From positions 1 through 55,249 of the forward strand of contig CADDZH010000023.1 of assembly GCA_902812455.1 (NCBI GenBank): 55,249 nt of DNA, given 5' to 3'. Shown one piece after another: positions 1-6,983 of this stretch. Under the pieces are notes generated by a model that worked only from the letters and a program-made list of their open reading frames with translations, made no database searches and was not told where the DNA came from. Position 1 is the stretch's first letter. Each line of letters begins with the position of its first letter. A program made the position numbers and the translations under genes. This stretch comes from Chloroflexota bacterium. Its GTDB lineage: Bacteria > Chloroflexota > Ktedonobacteria > Ktedonobacterales > Ktedonobacteraceae.

Positions 1-732
1 CAGCCAGGGAGGCAAAGCATGCATATCGATTAAAGATGAAGCGGGGAGACCGGCCTGTCCCTGTGGCGTAGGAGCGGCTGGCCCGGCCAGCCAGGGAGGC
101 AAGGTAGCTGGATCAATGAGATCTTTTCCTGGTATTGGCTGCGATGAGGTAGCAGGCTGGGTAGAAGCAATATAAGAAGGAGCAGAGGCCTGAGGCGGCT
201 GTTGCGCTGCAGGCTGAGCTGCCTTCATCCATCCCGGCAAATCTTCCTGCTGGATAAGGCTCGATGCTGCAATATGTTCCTGCCGTGCACATGGTGGCGG
301 GTCCTTTTCGCGCATCCAGGTAGGAAGTGAGTGCTCATCAATCAATGAGCTTGCAGAAAGCCCACCCAGCGGGACAGGCACGCCATTCATGTTTGGAGCC
401 GCTGGCGCGGAAGGACGCTGCGCTGGAAAAGAACCCGAAGGACTGTTGTCGATCATATCGTCCTGTTCTGGCCGCATCCAACTGGGATATGCTCCCTCAT
501 TCAAAATATTAGGAGCTTCGAAATGGGTTGATCCGGCAGGAGATGGAGATCTTTCCCCAGCGCGCAGGCTCTCTAGCCAGGCCGGTATTTCCGGTTCCCC
601 TGCTGAGCTTGCATGTTGTCCCCTGCTGGCTGTTGTCCCGCTGTCCATGGGATTACCTATGGACGCGCCACAATATGGGCAGCTTCCAGAAGCGGCAGGG
701 ACTGGCTTTCCACAACGACTACATGTAATCAC
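1..732 (-). CDS. Zinc-ribbon protein with repeated LPxWL/M motifs (partial, runs off left edge)
   Basis: An open frame of 244 codons enters from the left edge without a stop. It begins at GTG 732-730, five bases after a GAGGAG ribosome site (738-743). The N-terminus is a zinc ribbon: CSRC at residues 4-7 and CPYC at about 19-22. The rest is Pro/Ala/Ser-rich and looks disordered. It carries six short motifs of the form (L/I/Y)PxW(L/M), with Trp at residues 52, 85, 139, 168, 214 and 243. Three of these belong to a longer SLIDxxxLPxWL-type unit. No membrane segment is visible in this part. The gene is easy to miss because it has no upstream ATG and is cut by the window edge. Function unknown; a scaffold or binding role for the Trp motifs is inference only. 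Confidence 0.85.
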   Translation of the reverse strand, partial: MITCSRCGKPVPAASGSCPYCGASIGNPMDSGTTASRGQHASSAGEPEIPAWLESLRAGERSPSPAGSTHFEAPNILNEGAYPSWMRPEQDDMIDNSPSGSFPAQRPSAPAAPNMNGVPVPLGGLSASSLIDEHSLPTWMREKDPPPCARQEHIAASSLIQQEDLPGWMKAAQPAAQQPPQASAPSYIASTQPATSSQPIPGKDLIDPATLPPWLAGPAAPTPQGQAGLPASSLIDMHALPPWL

Positions 733-1217
733 AATTGCTCCTCACTTTCGCCAGGCTGGATATTGATGAATTCGTGACCGAAGTGTACCACTCTATCCTG
801 AACATGGCAATGGGTTGAATATTGATGGGCCAGGTTAAGACACACGAGATAAGATATGCTGATATCATACTATACCCGTTGATACTAGCACCCAAAAGTA
901 CTAGTCTCAATCCCTCGTTTCAATCCTCAAGCGGGCTAATGACTGTTCCGGCGTACCAACGTGGTTGTGATGGCATAATGACCCGAAGGCTGCATGATGA
1001 TCGCAAGGGTCATCACTACCATAGACGAGTACCGTCTGGTACAAGAATGGTTGCGTTCCTGGCTTACCCTTCTCTAGAATAGAACTAGTGAGGGTAATGT
1101 TCTGTAACAAATTGCGCCTAAATTCTTAGGGATGTGATTCGGTCGATGAATCGGCGCTGGGCGCGATAAATCGGGCCCCTACGGTTGTTTGTTGTTCATG
1201 TGCTTCAGGGGGATGGC
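733..1217. other. Intergenic region, 485 bp, with degraded repeats
   Basis: No credible gene is seen here. The region separates the divergent zinc-ribbon and DUF92 genes and must hold both promoters, but no well-spaced -35/-10 pair stands out. At 994-1020 there is a degenerate copy (GATGATCGCAAGGGTCATC) of the hairpin repeat found at 6716, 8508, 27007 and 33556. At 1141-1184 there is a copy of a second repeat family, listed separately. Confidence 0.6.
1141..1184 (-). repeat. Dispersed repeat R2, copy 1
   Basis: This stretch is nearly the reverse complement of 30609-30652. Both contain GATTTATCGCGCCC followed by a CGATT.ATCG segment and end at a CCCCTAC/GTAGGGG box. Here it ends about 20 bases before the ribosome site of the DUF92 gene. 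Confidence 0.7.
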
Positions 1218-2069
1218 ATGAAACGGTTCGCAGGCAAGCGGCGCAGAGTGCTTCTAGGTCTGCTCTTCAGTATGGTGGTCGGCATCCTGGCTTACTGGCG
1301 TCGTGCGCTGAATAAGAGCGGTGCGGTGGGGGCGATTATTACAGGAACCACGACGGTTGGGCTAGGAGGATGGCCATGGGGGCTGGCGCTGATCTTTTTC
1401 TTTGTGTCTTCGAGCGCTCTTTCGCATTTCCGGGCGCGGGAAAAAGCTCATACTGCTGCTGATAAGTTCAGCAAAGGCTCGCGGCGCGACATCCTGCAGG
1501 TGGCGGCAAATGGCGGGCTTGCGACGCTGCTCGCGGCATGGGCTGGATTCACACGCTCGGACTCGTTGCGCGGATTGTTGCGAGCAGGATATGCCGGGGT
1601 GCTTGCCACAGCTACAGCGGATACATGGGCGACCGAGCTGGGCGTGCTGAGCAAGCAGCAGCCGCGCTTGATTACGAGCGGGAAGCGGGTTGCGCCAGGG
1701 ACATCGGGTGGTATCACCTTGCTGGGTACGGGAGCGGCTATGCTGGGCGCGCTGGCCCTGGGGATGGTTTTCTGGATTCTCCAGGGGTGCCGGCGATCAC
1801 TGGCTTCGCTGCCAATTGTTGCCTTGATAAGCGGGATGGTGGGGAGCGTGGTAGATAGTTTGCTGGGGGCGACGGTGCAGGCAATGTATTACTGTCCTGT
1901 ATGTGAGGCGGAGACGGAACGGCGTATCCATCGTTGCGGGACGGTGACCAGGCCTTTGCGGGGCATTTCCTGGTGCAATAACGATGCCGTCAATCTAGCG
2001 GCGACGCTGGCCGGCGGACTCGCTGCCATGGTACTACAAGCGGGTTTCCACATGCCGAAGAAAGGATAA
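1218..2069 (+). CDS. DUF92 family integral membrane protein
   Basis: The 283-residue protein has about six or seven hydrophobic segments. It carries the DUF92 family signature: a Gly-rich first helix region, a GLATLLA segment, then TATADTWATELG and GTSGGI near residues 135-180. DUF92 members include plant VTE6, a phytyl-phosphate kinase, so a polyprenyl- or phytyl-phosphate substrate is possible, but this is not shown by the sequence. I chose ATG 1218 because AGGGGG lies five bases upstream; the in-frame TTG at 1185 has no ribosome site. It probably forms an operon with the membrane protein seven bases downstream. Confidence 0.85.
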   Translation: MKRFAGKRRRVLLGLLFSMVVGILAYWRRALNKSGAVGAIITGTTTVGLGGWPWGLALIFFFVSSSALSHFRAREKAHTAADKFSKGSRRDILQVAANGGLATLLAAWAGFTRSDSLRGLLRAGYAGVLATATADTWATELGVLSKQQPRLITSGKRVAPGTSGGITLLGTGAAMLGALALGMVFWILQGCRRSLASLPIVALISGMVGSVVDSLLGATVQAMYYCPVCEAETERRIHRCGTVTRPLRGISWCNNDAVNLAATLAGGLAAMVLQAGFHMPKKG

Positions 2070-2075
2070 GTAATT

Positions 2076-2549
2076 ATGAATCCCTTTTCTCGGAGAATTA
2101 CTCGGAAATGGCGGCCTGGTCAGGCAGCAATCGATGGCCTTCTTGCGACGGCCGTATATAGCATCGCCATGGAAGTTGATATGGCGATTACGGGCAATCG
2201 TTACAGTGATGTGCGCTTTATTCAGGGCTTCATGGGAAAGAGAGCGTGCGAGCAGCAGCGATTTCTTCTACTCGCCTGGGTGATTCATTTTCTTAATGGT
2301 GTTGCTCTAGCGGAAATCTACGCGGCGGTTGTCAAGCACCTGCTTCCTGGCCCGGATTGGTTACGAGGCGCTCTGTTTGGTGAGTTATTTCTGGCATCGG
2401 CGTGGGCGTTCGTTCCGCTGGTTGACAAGTATCACCCCTTTATCAAAAGCGGGGAGCTGCCAAAGCTTGCTACACCTGTTTCTCTCGTACAAAATGTAAT
2501 CCGGCATCTGATCTTTGGCCTGGTGCTTGGTTGGTTGCATCATGATTGA
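2076..2549 (+). CDS. Hypothetical membrane protein (157 aa)
   Basis: I do not recognise the family. The protein starts with a basic stretch (RRITRKW), then has three or four hydrophobic segments (about residues 18-35, 65-85, 98-118 and 138-155), consistent with a small inner-membrane protein. An AAGGATAA ribosome-site-like sequence precedes the ATG. It follows the DUF92 gene by seven bases and is probably co-transcribed with it. Its 3' end meets the DUF4870-like gene tail to tail with an 18-base gap. Confidence 0.7.
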   Translation: MNPFSRRITRKWRPGQAAIDGLLATAVYSIAMEVDMAITGNRYSDVRFIQGFMGKRACEQQRFLLLAWVIHFLNGVALAEIYAAVVKHLLPGPDWLRGALFGELFLASAWAFVPLVDKYHPFIKSGELPKLATPVSLVQNVIRHLIFGLVLGWLHHD

Positions 2550-2567
2550 GACGAATTTCAGATTGTG

Positions 2568-2936
2568 CTAGATCAGGTGGCGCAGCAGGTCGCTCACGAT
2601 TGGCAGGTGATAATCTTCCCGGATAAAGGCCATGATCATGAGCCAGACCCACAGGATGATGCTTACCCACCAGAGAGCAGAGAGCAGCAGGCCGAGGCCA
2701 GCGCCGATCAACCAGCCCAGGAGAGGAATCCAGGCCAGGGACATTTTTAACATGCCGGTCAGGAACATGAGGATTGAGAGTATGCCGAAGGTAACTATTG
2801 ACTGGGCGGCGTGCCAGCGGACATGGCGATTTTTCTCGATGAAGAAGAGGATCAGGCCCGAAATCCAGCCAAAGGCGTAGGCCAGGACACGCTCCCAGCG
2901 TTCATCGAGTCCAAGCGTTGTCGTTCTGTTCATCAT
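2568..2936 (-). CDS. DUF4870/Tic20-like small membrane protein
   Basis: The 122-residue protein has the DUF4870 pattern: a short N-terminal segment, LAYAFGWISGLILFFIE, a loop with RWHAAQS, then two more membrane helices, the second rich in Trp and Gly. Family members are small membrane proteins of unknown function, distantly related to chloroplast Tic20. The start is ATG 2936, preceded by AGGTG at seven-base spacing; a longer frame to 2984 lacks a ribosome site. It stands alone on the minus strand. Confidence 0.75.
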   Translation of the reverse strand: MMNRTTTLGLDERWERVLAYAFGWISGLILFFIEKNRHVRWHAAQSIVTFGILSILMFLTGMLKMSLAWIPLLGWLIGAGLGLLLSALWWVSIILWVWLMIMAFIREDYHLPIVSDLLRHLI

Positions 2937-3076
2937 AGTGGCACCTCGTTTCAGAGCTGTGTGGACGCGAGGGCACAAGGACAAGGCGCAAGGCCCTCAC
3001 AGGTTTCTCTGCACGTTCTATCACCTATACGTAGGGATAGGAGAGATGTTGCAGGGTTCCGGTGCGAGGATGGAAC

Positions 3077-3106
3077 TTGCCTGGGTTGGATGGGTTGCCG
3101 TATAAT
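3077..3106 (+). promoter_or_regulatory. Sigma-70-type promoter
   Basis: TTGCCT at 3077-3082 and TATAAT at 3101-3106 are separated by 18 bases. The site lies about 50 bases before the start of the small membrane protein gene at 3157. Confidence 0.5.
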
Positions 3107-3156
3107 GGGGAAAGAGAAACTATGCGAGAAAAAATTCTCAGGAGGCTGTGATTGCT

Positions 3157-3528
3157 ATGTCGCAATACTTGCCTGCTTTGCAGGTTCCGATTGATACAGT
3201 TTTTCTTTCAGACCTGTTTGGTTTTATCCTGGCAATGGCTGTAGCAATTTTTGTGGCATTCTGGATAGGTATGGTGATGAATCGCAGGGCCATGGTGCTG
3301 GGAACGTTTATTGGCGGTGTGATTGGTTTCCTTATCATTCTCGGCTGGCTCGGTACGCTGATTTATACGACTCCGTATCCGGGCGCAGAAGGCAACGGCG
3401 TCTCGATCTTCTTTGGTTCCTTCCTGTTCAATTCTGCGCTTGGCCTGGCCGGTGGGATTATTCTCGACTTGATTGTGACCCGCAGGAGGAGAGCGGAGTA
3501 CCGGCGGCGCGAGCCGGTGCATGAATAG
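3157..3528 (+). CDS. Small hypothetical membrane protein
   Basis: About 123 residues with three membrane segments: roughly residues 17-40, 46-70 and 85-108. It ends in a very basic tail, TRRRRAEYRRR, which would be cytoplasmic. Family not recognised. GGAGG (3141-3145) lies 11 bases before ATG 3157 and only two bases before an in-frame GTG at 3148, so the start is uncertain between these. It precedes holA by 23 bases and is probably co-transcribed from the promoter at 3077. Confidence 0.7.
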   Translation: MSQYLPALQVPIDTVFLSDLFGFILAMAVAIFVAFWIGMVMNRRAMVLGTFIGGVIGFLIILGWLGTLIYTTPYPGAEGNGVSIFFGSFLFNSALGLAGGIILDLIVTRRRRAEYRRREPVHE

Positions 3529-3551
3529 CACACAATAGGGCCTCAGCAGCA

Positions 3552-4610
3552 ATGTTTTATCTCTTGCACGGTGATGATGAGTTTACGCTGCGCGAGCATG
3601 TGAAAAAGCTGCGCGGGCAGGAAGATTTTGCGTATAACCAGGATACATACTACGGCGGTGAGGTCGATCTGGCGACGCTCACCGCTACCTGTAATACGCT
3701 GCCTTTTTTGACGAGCCGGCGCCTGGTTGTGCTCGAAGGCCTGCCCAGGAAGCGGCGAGGGGAGAGCGCGGATGCCGGGTCGAATAAGGATGAGGCTACC
3801 GTGACGACTCCAGGGAAAGACGGCAGCGGCAAGGCTAAAAAGAGCAACAAAAAGAATGGGAAAGGCGGGACGGAATCACGAGCGGCTTTTGAGAAAGGGC
3901 TGGCCGAGGCTATTCCGTATATGCCCGATTCGACCGTGCTGGTTGTGCTGGTGGACGAGGTTCTGGAGGAGAGCAATCCCCTGTACAGGGCGGCAGAGCG
4001 GCATGGCAAAGTAATGCTATGCAGGCTGCCAAAAGGGGCGGCGCTCGAGAGCTGGATCAGCAAGCGGGCGAAGAGCATTGGAGTGAGCATTCAGGAGGAT
4101 GCTGCCAAGCTCCTGGCGAATTTTATCGGGAGCCAGTTGCGGCTGCTGGCCAACGAACTGGATAAGCTGGCGACATATGTTGGCGAAGGCGGTGTGATTA
4201 CGGTAGAAGATGTGCGCGCGCTCTCGGCACAGGTGCAGGAGGCGCGCGTCTTTGACCTGACCGATGCCCTGGCCCAGCGTAATCGCAAGCAGGCCCTGGA
4301 TATCCTGCACGATCTCCTCGTAGATGGCGAACCACCGCTCAGGCTGCTCAGCACGATCACCTCGCAGGTGCGCTCGCTCCTGCTGGTGAAAGAACTCTCA
4401 CAAAAAGGGATGCGATCGGCCCAGATTGCATCGGAGATTGGGCTTGCGCCATTTGTGGTGGAGAAGGCGCTGCGGCAAGTGGGAAAGTTTACGCCTGCCC
4501 AGTTGGAGGGAGCGTACCGGCAATTGCTGGCGACGGATGCCGCCTTGAAGCGCAGCCGCATGACACCGGAGATGGCGCTGGATTTGCTGGTGGTGGGATT
4601 TGGGCTCTGA
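3552..4610 (+). CDS. holA: DNA polymerase III subunit delta
   Basis: The 352-residue protein is the clamp-loader delta subunit, which opens the beta sliding clamp. The N-terminus (FYLLHGDDEFTLRE) is the typical start of the family. An AAA+-like body follows, and the C-terminal collar region includes LRLLSTITSQVRSLL. Residues about 67-113 form a Lys/Gly/Ser-rich insert (GKAKKSNKKNGKGG) within the N-terminal domain. This is longer than in most homologues and probably a surface loop. No strong ribosome site precedes the ATG, which fits translation coupled to the upstream gene. Confidence 0.93.
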   Translation: MFYLLHGDDEFTLREHVKKLRGQEDFAYNQDTYYGGEVDLATLTATCNTLPFLTSRRLVVLEGLPRKRRGESADAGSNKDEATVTTPGKDGSGKAKKSNKKNGKGGTESRAAFEKGLAEAIPYMPDSTVLVVLVDEVLEESNPLYRAAERHGKVMLCRLPKGAALESWISKRAKSIGVSIQEDAAKLLANFIGSQLRLLANELDKLATYVGEGGVITVEDVRALSAQVQEARVFDLTDALAQRNRKQALDILHDLLVDGEPPLRLLSTITSQVRSLLLVKELSQKGMRSAQIASEIGLAPFVVEKALRQVGKFTPAQLEGAYRQLLATDAALKRSRMTPEMALDLLVVGFGL

Positions 4611-4921
4611 TCAGGTTTTGTATTTATTTGCATTATACCATAGAGTACTTTCAATGCTAGCGTGGAAGGTACAAACGGGCGGTGACAAAGGCCCGTATTG
4701 GATTGGTCTTTCCTTCTAGCAAAAAAGTGGGACGTATCCGGATCGGTCGCCGAACTGGTTTGACAGCGTGGTAAAATGAAAAGAGGAGGTTATAGAACGA
4801 GCCCAGTTTCTATTATTGCCGGGCGTGCTGCTTATACCCCCTTAGAAATAGCCTCAGACCGATTTTAGCACGATAGAGGCCGCTATGTAAGCAAGTGGGA
4901 AGAGGTAGAGGAGGAGGCGGC
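4611..4921 (+). other. Intergenic region, 311 bp, upstream of polysaccharide module A
   Basis: It contains TTGACA at 4760-4765 but no -10 at normal spacing; TATAGA at 4791 is 25 bases away. A 30-codon ATG frame at 4777-4869 has no ribosome site and is not called. The strong GAGGAGG site (4911-4917) belongs to the next gene. The region marks the boundary between housekeeping genes and the polysaccharide locus. Confidence 0.5.
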
Positions 4922-5656
4922 ATGGAACAAATTCCTGAAGATGTCGCTGGAAATACAAGAACGGGCCAGGCAATTCTCGTAGAGGAACGCCCTGCTCTCG
5001 AGGAAAGCAATGTTAGCCTCACTCATGCTAGCGTCACTATCGAGCACGAGCCTGGTAAACTTTTTTACATTCTCAAACGGCTCATTGATATCATCCTCGC
5101 GATTATCGGAATTCTTGTGATGCTGCCGGTGTTCCTCATCATTGCCGTCTGTATCAAGCTGGAAGATGGCGGGAGCATTCTCTATTTTAGAGAGATTATT
5201 GGGCTTCATCAAGAGCGCTTCTTTGCTCTCAAATTTCGCACAATGATCCCTGACGCGGATGATTACCTGCGAAGGCATCCTGAGCTCCTGCGAGAATACC
5301 AGGAGACGATGAAGTTGAGGTATGACCCTCGTGTGACCAGGGTCGGCAAATTCCTGCGCAGGACAAGCCTGGATGAATTCCCGCAATTGTTCAATGTCTT
5401 AATCGGGCAGATGTCGCTTGTTGGCCCACGTATGATCCATCCGTCTGAGCTGCCTCGTTACGGCGAATATGCGCAGAAGCGGCTCTCGGTGAAACCAGGG
5501 ATGACGGGCCTGTGGCAGCTCTATGGGCGCCAGCATGACTCAATGGAGATACGCATTGCGCTGGATATGCAATATATTGACGAGCGCTCGCTGCTCCTCG
5601 ATCTCTCGATCCTGTTAAAGACGTTGAAGGTGCTCATCATTCATACGGGAGTCTGA
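4922..5656 (+). CDS. Short-form polyprenyl-phosphate sugar-1-phosphate transferase
   Basis: The 244-residue protein matches the bacterial sugar transferase family (Bac_transf, WcaJ/WbaP C-terminal core). It should transfer a sugar-1-phosphate to undecaprenyl phosphate and so start a repeat unit at the inner membrane. Seen: one hydrophobic segment (about residues 48-72), then FALKFRTM, RRTSLDEFPQLFNVL, GQMSLVGPR and VKPGMTGLWQL in the family order. It lacks the N-terminal multi-helix region present in the second initiator at 27182. ATG 4922 has GAGGAGG four bases upstream. Its last 16 bases overlap the convergent glycosyltransferase gene. Confidence 0.9.
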   Translation: MEQIPEDVAGNTRTGQAILVEERPALEESNVSLTHASVTIEHEPGKLFYILKRLIDIILAIIGILVMLPVFLIIAVCIKLEDGGSILYFREIIGLHQERFFALKFRTMIPDADDYLRRHPELLREYQETMKLRYDPRVTRVGKFLRRTSLDEFPQLFNVLIGQMSLVGPRMIHPSELPRYGEYAQKRLSVKPGMTGLWQLYGRQHDSMEIRIALDMQYIDERSLLLDLSILLKTLKVLIIHTGV

Positions 5657-6864
5657 GCAACCTTGAAGTAGACCTCTCGCGTGAGCCGGGCAGTTTCTTC
5701 CCAGGAGAAGCGAGCTGCCTGGATGCGCCCATCAGCGATCAGGCGCTGGCGGAGCGCCTCATCTTGCCAGACCTGCTGCATGGCGCGGGCGATCTCTCCA
5801 GCATCGAGCGCATCCACGAGCAGGGCCGCATCTCCGGCAACTTCCGGTAGTGAAGAACTGTTGGCGGCAATTACCGGGCAGCCGGCGGTCATAGCTTCGA
5901 TGATGGGCAGGCCAAACCCCTCGTATAACGATGGAAAGACAAGACAGAGCGCCATCTGGTACACTGCGATCAGGTCTTGATCAGGAATGTGCCCCAGGAA
6001 ATGGACGCTCTCCTCGAGAGATGTCATATACTGCAAAATATCGTCGCAATTCCACCCCTTGCGTCCTACAATCACCAGCTCAGGGCATGCGCTGCCGCAC
6101 GCCTGTCTCAACCGTACATACGCGTCGAGTAATGTGGGCAGGTTCTTGCGCGGCTCTATTGTAGCAACGGCCAGGAAGTAGGCGTCCGGCAGGCGGTAGC
6201 GGGCGCGTACTACATGCTTTTCTGTTTCGCTGGTGGGTACACCAAACTCCGCCCGCCCGGCGCCAGGCGCAACGGAGATTTTCGGCAGGTAGCGTTCTCC
6301 CAGGATGCACCCGATTTCTGATCTGGCATGTGTTGAAAGGGTAACAATATGAGCGCATGTGCGCACGCCGCGCGAGAGCAGTGTGCGGAAATAGAGGCGG
6401 CCGTGTAACGTTTGCGCCTGTGGATAGCGCCATGGCCCGGCATCATAAAAGGTCATGACCGTTGGCGGGCTGAGCAGCCGTACATATGGCGGTGGAAAGG
6501 CAGGATAATGCATAATGTCCAGGCGCAGGCGCGGCAGAATCGCCGGGAACCAGAGCTGCTTGCAGAGCAACTCATTGCTTGTTGGACAAATAACAGCCTC
6601 GAAAGTGTGCTGGAGCGGCACAAAGTCTGGATGCACTTCACGGGCGAAGAACAGCACGTAATCGATAGCCGGGCGAGCGCATGGAGCGTTATGACAAGGG
6701 TCGTTAGGGGAAGCAGGGCGAGCGCAAGGGTCGCCCCTACCCTCGTTTTGCGGCAGCAGGAGGAGATGTTTCGCCATCTCGGCAGTATAGCGGAAAATGC
6801 CAGTTGGCCGGCGCCAGATGCCGGTGAGATCGATGCCTACGCGCAGTCGTTTCATTGGTATCAA
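5641..6864 (-). CDS. GT4 family glycosyltransferase with repeat-derived insert
   Basis: A GT-B fold glycosyltransferase of about 407 residues. The C-terminal donor-binding half is clear: ATIEPRKNLPTLL, then EGFGLPIIEAM (EX7E motif, near residue 315). The N-terminus starts RVGIDLTGIWRRPTG. Residues about 42-65 (RGDPCARPASPNDPCHNAP) are encoded by two tandem copies of a dispersed hairpin repeat, so a mobile or spreading repeat has become coding here. TTG 6864 is four bases after GGGGAG; ATG 6855 is the alternative. It is divergent from the ligase gene and convergent with the sugar transferase. Sugar specificity is unknown. Confidence 0.88.
   Translation of the reverse strand: MIPMKRLRVGIDLTGIWRRPTGIFRYTAEMAKHLLLLPQNEGRGDPCARPASPNDPCHNAPCARPAIDYVLFFAREVHPDFVPLQHTFEAVICPTSNELLCKQLWFPAILPRLRLDIMHYPAFPPPYVRLLSPPTVMTFYDAGPWRYPQAQTLHGRLYFRTLLSRGVRTCAHIVTLSTHARSEIGCILGERYLPKISVAPGAGRAEFGVPTSETEKHVVRARYRLPDAYFLAVATIEPRKNLPTLLDAYVRLRQACGSACPELVIVGRKGWNCDDILQYMTSLEESVHFLGHIPDQDLIAVYQMALCLVFPSLYEGFGLPIIEAMTAGCPVIAANSSSLPEVAGDAALLVDALDAGEIARAMQQVWQDEALRQRLIADGRIQAARFSWEETARLTREVYFKVAQTPV
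6671..6740 (-). repeat. Hairpin repeat R1, two copies inside a coding region
   Basis: The best copy is 6716-6740 (GGGCGAGCGCAAGGGTCGCC followed by CCTAC); a degraded copy lies at 6671-6710. Both are read in frame by the glycosyltransferase gene on the minus strand. Confidence 0.7.
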
Positions 6865-6983
6865 AACACTCCCCTGAACAATAGTACCTCTTTACAGTAT
6901 ACATGCCTATAAAATTTGTACAAATCCCTATAATGCTATTAGAGGATGGTAGTGTTTGTTGAAGGAAGGGGGTTGGGATACTG

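Noticed and set aside
4760..4796. TTGACA with TATAGA as a promoter for module A
   Set aside because: The spacer is 25 bases, too long for a sigma-70 promoter; no other -10 box fits.
4777..4869. 30-codon ATG frame upstream of the sugar transferase
   Set aside because: No ribosome site, no recognisable sequence, and it ends just before the real gene; chance frame.
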